Made by a program: the position numbers and the translations under genes | Notes under the pieces: model-generated | What the model was told of the DNA's origin: nothing | The model's database searches: none | What the model saw: only the letters and a program-made list of their open reading frames with translations | Assembly (NCBI RefSeq): GCF_946407605.1 | Contig: NZ_CAMJOS010000011.1 | Span: 31,257-95,256, forward strand | Reading direction: 5' to 3' | DNA: 64,000 bases | From: an uncultured Prevotella sp. | GTDB taxonomy: Bacteria > Bacteroidota > Bacteroidia > Bacteroidales > Bacteroidaceae | Part shown: positions 42,723 to 52,143 of the stretch, one piece after another | Layout of the letters: the number at the start of each line of letters is the position of its first letter | Numbering within the stretch: the first letter of the stretch is position 1

Positions 42723-42843
42723 GGGCTGCAAAGGTACAAAACTAGGAGCATACTACCAAATCTTTACGTGTCTTTTTTCTTTTCCATGAAATTCAAAGAA
42801 AGATTTCATAAAGTCGCTGAAAAGCTGTACCTTTGTAGGCGCA

Positions 42844-44013
42844 ATGAAGATAATTCATGTAGATATGGACCAGTTCTTTGCGGCTGTGGAGCAGCGCGAC
42901 CAGCCGGAGCTTCGTGGCAAACCTATTGCGGTGGGCCATGATGCCGAACGTGGTGTCGTATCGACGGCGAGCTATGAGGCCAGGCGGTTTGGTGTGCATT
43001 CTGCACAGTCTATCCAGGTGGCCAAGCGGCTATGTCCGCAACTGATTATCGTAGAGCCACACTTCCAGCGCTACAAAGAGGTGTCGGCACAGCTGCATGA
43101 AATCTTTCATGACTATACGGACTTGATTGAACCTATCTCGCTGGATGAAGCCTTTCTCGATGTGACGGAGAATAAACGGGGCATAGAACTTGGCGTGGAT
43201 ATAGCCCGTGAGATTAAGCAGCGCATACGTGAGACGACAGGGTTGACGGCATCGGCTGGTGTGAGCTATTGTAAGTTCCTGGCGAAAATCGCCTCTGACT
43301 GGCGCAAACCTGATGGGCTGACGGTGATTCATCCTGACAGGGCTTTGGACTTCATAGCGCAGCTAAGGGTGGAGAAAATTTGGGGCGTAGGCCCAAAGAC
43401 TGCCGAGAAGATGCACCACATGGGTATCTTTACGGGGCTTGACCTCAGGAATATGTCGCTGAGCCGACTGACGCAGGAGTTTGGCAAAGTAGGCCAAATC
43501 TTTTATGACTTCTCGCGAGGCATCGATAACAGGCCCGTTATCTCTGAGTGGGAGCGGAAGTCAGTAAGCTGCGAGCAGACCTTTGAATCGGACATCAGCG
43601 AGAATGCTGCCGTTACCATTCATCTTTATCACACGGTGCTGGAGCTGGTTCGTCGCATCGAGAAGAATGACTTCGAAGGTCGAACGCTGACGCTAAAAGT
43701 CAAGTTTGCGCGTAAACGAGAGCAGACGGAAGCGAGCTTCCAGTCTGCCGAGCGTGAGCAAACTCGGCAGAATGCCAAATTCTTAGATTTTCAGCAGATT
43801 ACGCGCAGCATCACCGTTGACCATGTGCTTCGTACTAAAGATCAGATTCTGCCATTGGCCAAACAGTTGATGCAACAGGTAGAGTTTCACTCCCACCCCA
43901 TCCGCTTGTTGGGATTGGGCGTAGCTAATCAAAAGGGGGCTGCAGTACCAGAACAGCAGCCATGGGTAGAACTGGAACTGGAGTTTGAGCCTTGGCCGGA
44001 TGACCTTGTTTAA
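42844..44013 (+). CDS. dinB: DNA polymerase IV
   Basis: IIHVDMDQFFAAVEQRDQPELRGKPIAVG; SYEARRFGVHS; SLDEAFLDVT. Confidence 0.97.
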   Translation: MKIIHVDMDQFFAAVEQRDQPELRGKPIAVGHDAERGVVSTASYEARRFGVHSAQSIQVAKRLCPQLIIVEPHFQRYKEVSAQLHEIFHDYTDLIEPISLDEAFLDVTENKRGIELGVDIAREIKQRIRETTGLTASAGVSYCKFLAKIASDWRKPDGLTVIHPDRALDFIAQLRVEKIWGVGPKTAEKMHHMGIFTGLDLRNMSLSRLTQEFGKVGQIFYDFSRGIDNRPVISEWERKSVSCEQTFESDISENAAVTIHLYHTVLELVRRIEKNDFEGRTLTLKVKFARKREQTEASFQSAEREQTRQNAKFLDFQQITRSITVDHVLRTKDQILPLAKQLMQQVEFHSHPIRLLGLGVANQKGAAVPEQQPWVELELEFEPWPDDLV

Positions 44014-44027
44014 GTAGGTGAGTAACA

Positions 44028-44322
44028 AAAACTCCGCGAGCTTCACAGCCGGCGGAGTACGTCAATCTTTACTTAACTACGTACATATACCAATTGAATA
44101 AGAACCCAGAAAACACTGGGTAATATCTCCACGGGCTTCTCAACAGGCGGAGAAATCCTATTCTATTTATTACAATCTATAACTTAATTTTTGCTACATA
44201 TTACTACTAACATAATGATCTGCTTTATCAGTTAATTGAGCCCATCCGTGTAAGCGGACTGGCACGATATTTATTATGATTCGTGTAATGTATTTGTCTT
44301 CAGTTAATTATATATTAGGTTT
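44028..44322 (-). ncRNA. Candidate intergenic transcript with two successive terminator-like hairpins
   Basis: TTTG-N19-TATCTTTG at 44360-44330 (minus); hairpins 44153-44126 and ACTCCGC...GCGGAGT (44058-44031) + TTTTTGTT. Confidence 0.45.
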
Positions 44323-44503
44323 GCGGGTGCAAAGATACAAAAAAGTTTTGATAATCCAAATAAATCGGGAAAAAATTTTTTCTCTCCCCATAGCACTTTT
44401 ATTTCTCCTGATTATTTCGGACAATCATTTGGCAGTTTCAAAATAAATATCTAACTTTGTACCAATAAAAAAGGTGAAAGGTGAAAGGTGAAAGGTGACA
44501 TAC

Positions 44504-44794
44504 ATGACTAGGACATTAACGATAATGGCGGCGATGCTGATGAGCATGGCAGCATCAGCACAGGAGAACCTGCAGAAGCAGGCAAGCAACAAGGAGGTGG
44601 AAAAGGTGTTTACGACGGTGAAGGAACTGCCGATAACAAGCGTGAAGAACACATGGGGAGAGTACGGACCGTATAAGGGCATCTGGTATATGTCGCGCGA
44701 CTATATGGCGCTGAACACCACCTACCTGTTTCTGAACCGTCAGGCGCTGACGAAAGGCCTACGCAAGGCCGTCGGCACCTGCGCCTTCCACTAA
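44504..44794 (+). CDS. Small exported hypothetical protein, possibly C-terminally truncated
   Basis: Signal peptide MTRTLTIMAAMLMSMAASAQ; C-terminus overlaps the convergent symporter gene by 36 nt. Confidence 0.4.
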   Translation: MTRTLTIMAAMLMSMAASAQENLQKQASNKEVEKVFTTVKELPITSVKNTWGEYGPYKGIWYMSRDYMALNTTYLFLNRQALTKGLRKAVGTCAFH

Positions 44795-45736
44795 ACCATC
44801 AGCACCTTCAGCAGCGTCGGTCTTCCTGTAAAGACGGGCCACGAGGGCGCCGCTGATATTATGCCAGACGCTGAAAATGGCACCAGGGATAGTGGCCAGA
44901 GGATAGGTGTAGAAATGCAGGGTGGCGAGGCTGCTGGCGAGTCCGGAGTTCTGCATGCCTACCTCGATAGAGATGGCGCGCTTCTTAGCTTCTGAGAGTC
45001 CAAGGACACGACCAACGAGATAGCCGATGCCTAAACCGCAGAGGTTGTGGAGCATGACCACGAGCACAACCAGGAGACCGCCTACCAGCAGACGGTCGGC
45101 ATTATGGGCCACGACAATGCCCACCACGAAGGCTATGGCCAACGAAGAGAACGCAGGGAGATAGGGCACCACAGCCTTGGTCACCTTAGGCAGGAAGCTC
45201 TGGCACAACAGTCCGGCGATGATTGGCGCTATGACCACATAGACAATACTCAGCAGCATGCCGACGGTATCGACCTCGACCAGCGTGCCTGCCATGAGCC
45301 ATACGAGCAGAGGGGTGAGCAGCGGGGCCAACAGCGTGGAGGTGGCCGTCATACCTACCGACAACGCCAGGTCGCCCTTGGCCAGATAGGTGATGACATT
45401 CGACGCGGTACCGCCAGGACAGCAGCCCACGAGGATGACGCCCAACGCCAGCTCCTTGGGCAGCGAGAACGCCCACGACAGCACGAAGGCCAGCAGCGGC
45501 ATCACCGTGAACTGTGCCATACAACCAATAAGGATGTCCTTTGGACGGCTCAGTACGATGCGGAAGTCTTGCGGCGACAGCGTCAGTCCCATGCCAAACA
45601 TGATGACGCCCAACATAGGGTTGATGGCCCACGTGTCGATCCAGACGAACGATGACGGCCACAACAATGAGACGGCAGATACCAATAGTACCAGCACGCC
45701 GATGTATTCTGAGATATAATGGCACAATGTTTTCAT
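44759..45736 (-). CDS. Bile acid:sodium symporter (BASS) family transporter
   Basis: VGCCPGGTASNVITYLAKGDLALSV; ~10 TM; start at MKTLCHYISEY. Confidence 0.9.
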   Translation of the reverse strand: MKTLCHYISEYIGVLVLLVSAVSLLWPSSFVWIDTWAINPMLGVIMFGMGLTLSPQDFRIVLSRPKDILIGCMAQFTVMPLLAFVLSWAFSLPKELALGVILVGCCPGGTASNVITYLAKGDLALSVGMTATSTLLAPLLTPLLVWLMAGTLVEVDTVGMLLSIVYVVIAPIIAGLLCQSFLPKVTKAVVPYLPAFSSLAIAFVVGIVVAHNADRLLVGGLLVVLVVMLHNLCGLGIGYLVGRVLGLSEAKKRAISIEVGMQNSGLASSLATLHFYTYPLATIPGAIFSVWHNISGALVARLYRKTDAAEGADGLVEGAGADGLA

Positions 45737-45791
45737 CGATGCAAAGATACGAATAAGTGAGTAAAGTGCCAAAAATTAAAAAGAAAAACTG

Positions 45792-46715
45792 ATGATTGAC
45801 AATAAGAAAATATCGATATTCCAGCGACCCGCATGGGTGGTGGTGTTTGCCCTGACAGCAGCCATAGCATGGGGATGGGCATTCCCGCTAATCAAGATAG
45901 GCTTCGGCGCCTTTGGCATCACGGCCGACATGACAGGCAGCAAGATGCTCTTTGCCGGCATACGCTTTGCGGCGGCAGGATTGATAGTGCTGTCGGTGGC
46001 ACGCAGCAACGGACGCTCGTTTAGGACCGGCAAGGCGTTAGACTGGACTTTCATCCTGGCCTTTGCACTGATGAACACCACGCTGCACTATTTCTTCTTC
46101 TACGTAGGCATGTCGCACAGCGAGGGGTCGCGGGCGGCTATCCTCAACTCGCTGAGCACCTTCCTCGTGGTGCTGCTGGCGTGTGCCTGTTTCAAGAGCG
46201 ACAAGCTGACATCGCGTAAGATGCTGGGCTGCATCGTGGGCTTCGGTGGCATCATGGCACTGAACCTCGGAGGCGCTGATAGCGGACAGTTTGTATGGCT
46301 GGGCGACGGCATGATCATCCTCAACGCCATCTGCGGCGCATGTTCGAACCTGATGACGCGAGGACTGAGTCGAAGGGTGGACGTCTTCGTAGGCACTGGC
46401 TACAGCCTCTTCATAGGCGGTCTGCTGCTCATCATCCCTGGACTGGCCTTCGGCGGCACGCTGCCTCATGTCAACATGCTCGGCATTGTATGCCTGCTAC
46501 TGCTCATCGCCATCTCGGCCATTGGGTTCGCACTCTACAACAAGCTGCTGAGCTGTAACCCCGTGGGGAAGGTGGCCATATACAACTCGCTGATTCCCAT
46601 TGTGGGGGCCGTGACCTCGTGTCTCTGTCTGGGCGAGACGTTTCACATGAAATACGCACTCGCAGGCGGACTGGCGGCACTGGGCATCTATATCATCAAC
46701 AAAGGAAAGAACTGA
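45792..46715 (+). CDS. EamA/DMT family transporter
   Basis: Two EamA repeats, ~10 TM; AAIAWGWAFPLIKIGF. Confidence 0.9.
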   Translation: MIDNKKISIFQRPAWVVVFALTAAIAWGWAFPLIKIGFGAFGITADMTGSKMLFAGIRFAAAGLIVLSVARSNGRSFRTGKALDWTFILAFALMNTTLHYFFFYVGMSHSEGSRAAILNSLSTFLVVLLACACFKSDKLTSRKMLGCIVGFGGIMALNLGGADSGQFVWLGDGMIILNAICGACSNLMTRGLSRRVDVFVGTGYSLFIGGLLLIIPGLAFGGTLPHVNMLGIVCLLLLIAISAIGFALYNKLLSCNPVGKVAIYNSLIPIVGAVTSCLCLGETFHMKYALAGGLAALGIYIINKGKN

Positions 46716-46764
46716 GGACTGAGAAAGACTGCGAGGCAGAGAAAAGGAGAAGGGAGAAAAGAGA

Positions 46765-46793
46765 AGAGGGTACGTCATCAAAACGTACCCTCT
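46765..46793. terminator. Bidirectional terminator
   Basis: AGAGGGTACGT catcaaa ACGTACCCTCT. Confidence 0.8.
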
Positions 46794-46825
46794 ATTCTAT
46801 CATTAATTAAAGCTCTGTTCAAATA

Positions 46826-46984
46826 TTAGTTCTTGAAGAAATCCTTAACGGCTTCGTTGGGAACCATCTGCTCATCGAAGATGTAAGCACCTGTCTTGGG
46901 GCTGCGAACCATCTTGATGACCTTTGAGTAAGCGCGACCATCCTTCGAACCTTCGTGGAGGGTAGCAACGGTTTTCTTTGCCAT
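46826..46984 (-). CDS. DUF4295-like small protein (52 aa; not in ORF track)
   Basis: MAKKTVATLHEGSKDGRAYSKVIKMVRSPKTGAYIFDEQMVPNEAVKDFFKN, downstream of rpmB-rpmG. Confidence 0.9.
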   Translation of the reverse strand: MAKKTVATLHEGSKDGRAYSKVIKMVRSPKTGAYIFDEQMVPNEAVKDFFKN

Positions 46985-46996
46985 TCTGTACTATGA

Positions 46997-47188
46997 TTAC
47001 TTAATCTCCTTATGAAGGGTCATCTTCTTCAGGATGGGGTTATACTTCATCAGCTCCATGCGCTCAGGCGTATTCTTACGATTCTTGGTCGTAATGTAAC
47101 GGCTGGTGCCAGGAAGACCACTATTCTTCATCTCGGTGCACTCCAGGACTACCTGGACGCGATTACCTTTTGCTTTCTTGCTTGCCAT
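46997..47188 (-). CDS. rpmG: 50S ribosomal protein L33
   Basis: [56 protein letters not shown]. Confidence 0.96.
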   Translation of the reverse strand: MASKKAKGNRVQVVLECTEMKNSGLPGTSRYITTKNRKNTPERMELMKYNPILKKMTLHKEIK

Positions 47189-47194
47189 GGTCTA

Positions 47195-47458
47195 TTAGTC
47201 TCCTATTACTTTAATGTCTTTCCAATCCACGAAGCCATTGGCAACAGCCTGCTTCAGTGCAGCGTCAAGACCTACTTTGTTAATCATACGAAGGCCAGCA
47301 GCGCTAATCTTCAACTGAATCCAGCAACCCTCCTCTACATAGTAGAACTTCTTGCTGAACAGGTTCACGTCAAAGCTGCGCTTGGTGCGGTGCTTTGAGT
47401 GCGACACATTGTTACCAATCTGTGCCTTCTTTCCTGTAATTTGACAAATTTTAGACAT
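47195..47458 (-). CDS. rpmB: 50S ribosomal protein L28
   Basis: [33 protein letters not shown]. Confidence 0.97.
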   Translation of the reverse strand: MSKICQITGKKAQIGNNVSHSKHRTKRSFDVNLFSKKFYYVEEGCWIQLKISAAGLRMINKVGLDAALKQAVANGFVDWKDIKVIGD

Positions 47459-47576
47459 TTCTATCTACTTTTTTGTGTTCCTTAATTATAACTTACTCCA
47501 AACAGGGTGCAAAGGTACAACTTTTAATTAAGAATTAAGAATTGAGAATTGAGAATTCTTGCAATCTTAATGTTTT

Positions 47577-48101
47577 TTAACTCTCCTGCACCGTTTCTTG
47601 GTCATTCTCAGGTCTTTCCGACTTCAGGAACTCACAAAACAGCTGCATGGCTTTGTTGGTTGCATTGAGCAGATTGATGTCGCGACCCTCGTCCTCGGAG
47701 AGCTTACAGGTAATGACCTTTTCTGTGGTGCCGCAAGCCAGCCAGATGGTGCCTACGGGAATCTCCTTGGTGCCGCCACCAGGACCTGCGATACCTGTTG
47801 CTGCAATGGCATAGTCGGTGTTGAGTGCCTTGCAGGCGCCCTTGACCATCTCGATGGCCACCTCCTCACAGAAGGCCGTCTTCTCCTCAAGCAGCTCGTG
47901 AGAAACGTATAACAGGTTCTCTTTCACCTCGTTAACATAGCAGATGATGCCACCCTTGAAGTATTTCGAGGCGCCAGGAACGGCAATCAGAGCCTCAGCA
48001 ATGCGTCCTCCTGTGCAGCTCTCTGCTGTACTGACAGTCTTTTCACTCTCCCAGAGCAGTTGACTGACTTCCCTGCTCATCATTTTTCCTTCGAGATCCA
48101 T
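47577..48101 (-). CDS. CinA family nicotinamide-nucleotide amidohydrolase
   Basis: STAESCTGGRIAEALIAVPGASKYFKGGIICY; TGIAGPGGGTKEIPVGTIWLA. Confidence 0.92.
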   Translation of the reverse strand: MDLEGKMMSREVSQLLWESEKTVSTAESCTGGRIAEALIAVPGASKYFKGGIICYVNEVKENLLYVSHELLEEKTAFCEEVAIEMVKGACKALNTDYAIAATGIAGPGGGTKEIPVGTIWLACGTTEKVITCKLSEDEGRDINLLNATNKAMQLFCEFLKSERPENDQETVQES

Positions 48102-48144
48102 CTTGATATTTGACTATTTTACGATTTTACTATTGGACTAATTA

Positions 48145-49173
48145 CTATTTGAATGTCACCTTTGAAAAGGCGGGTGCGTCGATGGGACAGAACTCGCCGT
48201 CGAGATACTTATAATGACCCACGATACCTATCATAGCGGCATTGTCGGTGGTATAGCTGAACTTAGGAATATAGATGGTCCAGCCATAGCGGCGGGCATG
48301 ATCCTGAAAAGCGTTGCGCAGACCGTTGTTGGCACTCACACCACCAGCTACTGCCACATGTTTGATACCTGTCTGCTTGACAGCCAGACGGAGCTTCTTC
48401 ATCAGGATATCGACGATGGTCCACTCCAACGAGGCGGCCAGGTCTTCCTTGTGATGCTCCACAAAGTCGGGGTCGTCGTCCACCCACTTACGCAGGTTAT
48501 AGAGGAACGAGGTCTTCAGGCCCGAGAAGCTATAGTCGAGTCCTGGGATATGGGGCTCGGAGAACTGATAGGCCTTGGGATTACCCTGACGAGCCAGACG
48601 GTCGATGATGGGTCCGCCAGGATAGCCCAGTCCCATCACCTTCGAACATTTGTCGATAGCCTCGCCAGCAGCATCGTCGATGGTCTGTCCCAGCACCTCC
48701 ATATCGTTATAGGCGCGCACCAGCACAATCTGTGAGTTGCCACCGCTGACCAGCAAGCACAAGAACGGCAGGGGCGGCGGATTGAAATCGCCCTCGCCAC
48801 CATCGATGAAATGGGCCATCACATGACCCTGCAGGTGGTTAACATCGATAAGGGGAATGTCCAACGAACGGGCAAAGCCCTTGGCGAAGCTGACGCCTAC
48901 GAGCAGCGAGCCCATCAAGCCAGGACCACGGGTGAAAGCCACTGCCGTGAGGTCGTCCTTGGTGATGCCTGCACGCTTGATGGCTTGGTCGACCACAGGC
49001 ACCACATTCTGCTGGTGGGCCCTGGAAGCCAACTCTGGCACCACGCCGCCATAGGCTTCGTGTACGGCCTGCGAGGCTGTCACATTCGACAGCAGCACGC
49101 CATTTTTCAGCACTGCCGCCGACGTGTCGTCGCAACTCGACTCTATACCTAATATATATATATCGTTGTTCAT
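48145..49173 (-). CDS. tsaD: tRNA threonylcarbamoyladenosine biosynthesis protein TsaD
   Basis: LGIESSCDDTSAAV, NHLQGHVMAHF, VSGGNSQIV, VAGGVSANNGLR. Confidence 0.97.
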   Translation of the reverse strand: MNNDIYILGIESSCDDTSAAVLKNGVLLSNVTASQAVHEAYGGVVPELASRAHQQNVVPVVDQAIKRAGITKDDLTAVAFTRGPGLMGSLLVGVSFAKGFARSLDIPLIDVNHLQGHVMAHFIDGGEGDFNPPPLPFLCLLVSGGNSQIVLVRAYNDMEVLGQTIDDAAGEAIDKCSKVMGLGYPGGPIIDRLARQGNPKAYQFSEPHIPGLDYSFSGLKTSFLYNLRKWVDDDPDFVEHHKEDLAASLEWTIVDILMKKLRLAVKQTGIKHVAVAGGVSANNGLRNAFQDHARRYGWTIYIPKFSYTTDNAAMIGIVGHYKYLDGEFCPIDAPAFSKVTFK

Positions 49174-49239
49174 CTCTTTCTTTTGTCCTTATAACGTCAT
49201 TTCGTTATTCCGTTATATCGTTATTCCGTCATTCCGACT

Positions 49240-50097
49240 TTAGTAAGTCAGTACCTCCACCCCATGCTCCGTCATCAGCAGGGTGTGCTCCCACTGGGCG
49301 CTGGGCTTCTCGTCTTCTGTAATCACCTCCCAACCGTAGGGGTCGTCGGCATCGATAAACACACGCCACGAACCCATGTTAATCATAGGCTCGATGGTGA
49401 AGACCATACCTGGCACCAGCAGCATGCCTGTGCCACGATAGCTGTCGTGGTCCACCTCAGGCTCTTCGTGGAACTTCAGCCCTACCCCATGGCCAGCCAG
49501 GTCGCGCACGATGCCATAGCCGTATTTCTTACAGTGCTTCTTGATGGCGTGACCAATATCACCCACAAAGCCCCAGGGCTTGGCGGCCTCCATACCAATC
49601 TCCAGGCATTCTTTGGCCACACGCACCAACTGTTCTTTCTCGGGAGTGGTCTTACCTATTATAAACATACGCGAGGCGTCGGCATAATAGCCATCGAGAA
49701 TGGTGGTGAAGTCCACATTGATGATATCGCCCTCTTCGAGCACATCCTCCTCCTTGGGAATACCGTGACACACCACCTCGTTGATGCTGGTGCAGACACT
49801 CATAGGGAAGCCCTCGTAGTTAAGACAGGCAGGAATGGCATGATGCTCCTCGCAGTAGGCGCGACAAATCTTGTCGATCTCGAGGGTGTTCATGCCAGCA
49901 TGGATCTCGGCAGCCACAGCATCGAGCACACCAGTGTTGACCACACCGGCTCGGCGGATACCTTCTATCTGCTCAGGAGTCTTGATTAAATCGGGAGTAG
50001 GAACCAACTTGCCCTTATCCTCCCAATACATGATTTTCTTATCAAATTCAGTAGGCTGCTGCCCAGGTTGGCAGTGCCATCTGCGTTTCTTTCCCAT
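49240..50097 (-). CDS. map: Type I methionyl aminopeptidase
   Basis: SINEVVCHGIP, GDIINVDFTTILDGYYADASRMF, GHGVGLKFHEEP; N-terminal short extension. Confidence 0.95.
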   Translation of the reverse strand: MGKKRRWHCQPGQQPTEFDKKIMYWEDKGKLVPTPDLIKTPEQIEGIRRAGVVNTGVLDAVAAEIHAGMNTLEIDKICRAYCEEHHAIPACLNYEGFPMSVCTSINEVVCHGIPKEEDVLEEGDIINVDFTTILDGYYADASRMFIIGKTTPEKEQLVRVAKECLEIGMEAAKPWGFVGDIGHAIKKHCKKYGYGIVRDLAGHGVGLKFHEEPEVDHDSYRGTGMLLVPGMVFTIEPMINMGSWRVFIDADDPYGWEVITEDEKPSAQWEHTLLMTEHGVEVLTY

Positions 50098-50163
50098 ATA
50101 TTGTTTTCGCTAAGACGGTGCAAAGGTACGCAGAAATGATGGAAACGCAAAATTTTCGCCGAT

Positions 50164-52110
50164 TTATTTATTCCACTTCGAAAATTCCGACACCGTTTCG
50201 ACCAGTGCATGGGTGTTTCCCATATCGAAGCGCTCACCTTTCAGACGCAAGCCTATCAGGCCAGAACGCAGACGAACGGCATCGAGGGCTGAGGTCAGCT
50301 CAATCTCCTTCGTCATATTGCCTGAAGCATCGGCGGCGGCAATGTCGGCAGCCAGCTGCTGGAACACCTCTGGCGTGAGGATATACTGTCCGAAGATGCT
50401 GCAATACTCTTTCTCGCCCTGTTTGTTTCTCACACCCAGGAACTCCTCCGAATAGTTGGCAGTAGGCTTCTCTACCAGCGTCTTCACATGCATCACACGC
50501 TCGTCCTTATCCTCCCAAACACCACTCATGATGCCAAAATGGCTCACAGTCGACAGGGGCACAGGATAGAGTCCTACCAGCAGCTTATTGTAGCGTTCGT
50601 AAGCTTCTATCAGCTGCAGGGCGCAGGGTTTGTTGGTCAGCGACCTATAGAGCGTGTCGCCCAGCATCAGCAGCACAGGCTCGCCCTTGGAAAAGCCTGC
50701 AGCCTGATAGACCGCATGACCAAAGCCACGCTTCTCCTTCTGAATGACATAATGCAGATGCTTGCCGATGTCGAGGATGCGGTTCTCGTACTCCTGGCTC
50801 TCAGAGTTCAGCTTGGCGAAATGCTCCTCGCTGATCTGACGGTCGAAGAAGTTCTTGTATTGCTGACGTTCATCCTCGCTGCCCAGCACGATGCACACCT
50901 CCTCGATACCGCTTTGCATCAGCTCTTCGAGCAGGATGAGAATGACAGGACGCACCATACCATCAGGACAGGGTATGGGGAAGAAGTCTTTCTTCATGCA
51001 GCGCGTAGCAGGATAGAGACGTGTGCCGAAGCCTGCCACAGGGATGATAGCCTTACGCACCGTATGCACGGGTTTGATGGTAAGGCTGTAGGCATGCATA
51101 CCTTTTCCGTTGAGATAGTCGACCAAGAGCTTCTGACTGTTCTCGTCCTTGGTGAGGAACTGCACAGAGCCGTCGCCATGTGAGCCTACGCCCTTGCCGC
51201 CGTAAGTCAGGCTCTTGACGTATTCATCAGCCAGGATAGCCTTCAGTTTCGGCGACTTCAACTCGTCAGGACACAGCGGTGCCACCTGTCTGTCGAACAG
51301 CTCCTCAGTCTCTGTCATCAGGCGCCCCAGCTCTTCCACCTTGCCACTGGCCATATACTGTATGGCCCTCTCGATAAACTCTTGGTTCTTAGAGCCCAGT
51401 GCTTCGTGCAGCAGGCGTTCCTTATCGTTAGAGGGGAAGGGATAGGCTTTGTTGAGGTCTGACAGAATCTTAATGGTGTTCTTCACGCCGCAGAGGTCGG
51501 CAAAGACCCAATACAGATGCTTCTTCACGTTAAGCGTCTGCACCTCTATCTCATCGCCGTCGAAGGTCATCAGGTTAGGCTTCACGCCAAAGGCACAGGC
51601 CTGGTCGAGACGTCCACAACGCGAAGAGGTGCGTAGCTCACCAACATAGGCGATGTTCATCTCGCCCATGGTGTTCAGGTTCAGCTTATAGATGAGATTG
51701 AAGGCTCTGGCTACCAGCACACAGATGGCTGCTGACGACGAGAGGCCGCTCTTCATGGGCAGCGTCATTTCAGTGATGGTGATGCGTACACCACCCACCT
51801 TATACCATTCGAGCATATAGGAAGCCACTCCAGCACAATAGCTGAAGAAATCGCCAGAACGTGCCACACGCTTCAGCTCCTGTTCGTCCATCTGACAAGA
51901 GAAGTCATTCCATTCGTCCTCCATCTGAGGGGCAGTACAATACATCTCGAAGACGGGTGACTTCTCTACTTCAGCATAGATGCCCTGTTCAATACCTGTC
52001 ACGATGGCAGCACCTGGGACGATGTCGGCATTCATCGTGCGGTAATGCCCTGCCCAGTCTGTATGTTCTCCAAACAGACATAGTCTGCCTGGCACGAAAA
52101 GCTTCAGCAT
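50164..52110 (-). CDS. Fusion of GHMP-family sugar kinase (N) and GalU-like nucleotidyltransferase (C)
   Basis: PGRLCLFGEHTDWAG, LPMKSGLSSSAAICVLVARAFN (GHMP); RKAIIPVAGFGTRLYPATRCMKKDFFPI (NTP_transferase). Confidence 0.88.
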   Translation of the reverse strand: MLKLFVPGRLCLFGEHTDWAGHYRTMNADIVPGAAIVTGIEQGIYAEVEKSPVFEMYCTAPQMEDEWNDFSCQMDEQELKRVARSGDFFSYCAGVASYMLEWYKVGGVRITITEMTLPMKSGLSSSAAICVLVARAFNLIYKLNLNTMGEMNIAYVGELRTSSRCGRLDQACAFGVKPNLMTFDGDEIEVQTLNVKKHLYWVFADLCGVKNTIKILSDLNKAYPFPSNDKERLLHEALGSKNQEFIERAIQYMASGKVEELGRLMTETEELFDRQVAPLCPDELKSPKLKAILADEYVKSLTYGGKGVGSHGDGSVQFLTKDENSQKLLVDYLNGKGMHAYSLTIKPVHTVRKAIIPVAGFGTRLYPATRCMKKDFFPIPCPDGMVRPVILILLEELMQSGIEEVCIVLGSEDERQQYKNFFDRQISEEHFAKLNSESQEYENRILDIGKHLHYVIQKEKRGFGHAVYQAAGFSKGEPVLLMLGDTLYRSLTNKPCALQLIEAYERYNKLLVGLYPVPLSTVSHFGIMSGVWEDKDERVMHVKTLVEKPTANYSEEFLGVRNKQGEKEYCSIFGQYILTPEVFQQLAADIAAADASGNMTKEIELTSALDAVRLRSGLIGLRLKGERFDMGNTHALVETVSEFSKWNK

Positions 52111-52143
52111 GTTTAATTAAGTGTTTGTTTTATGAAGTGTTTG

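Noticed and set aside
44504-44794. Calling this a confirmed pseudogene
   Set aside because: Intact short ORF; truncation cannot be shown without homologs
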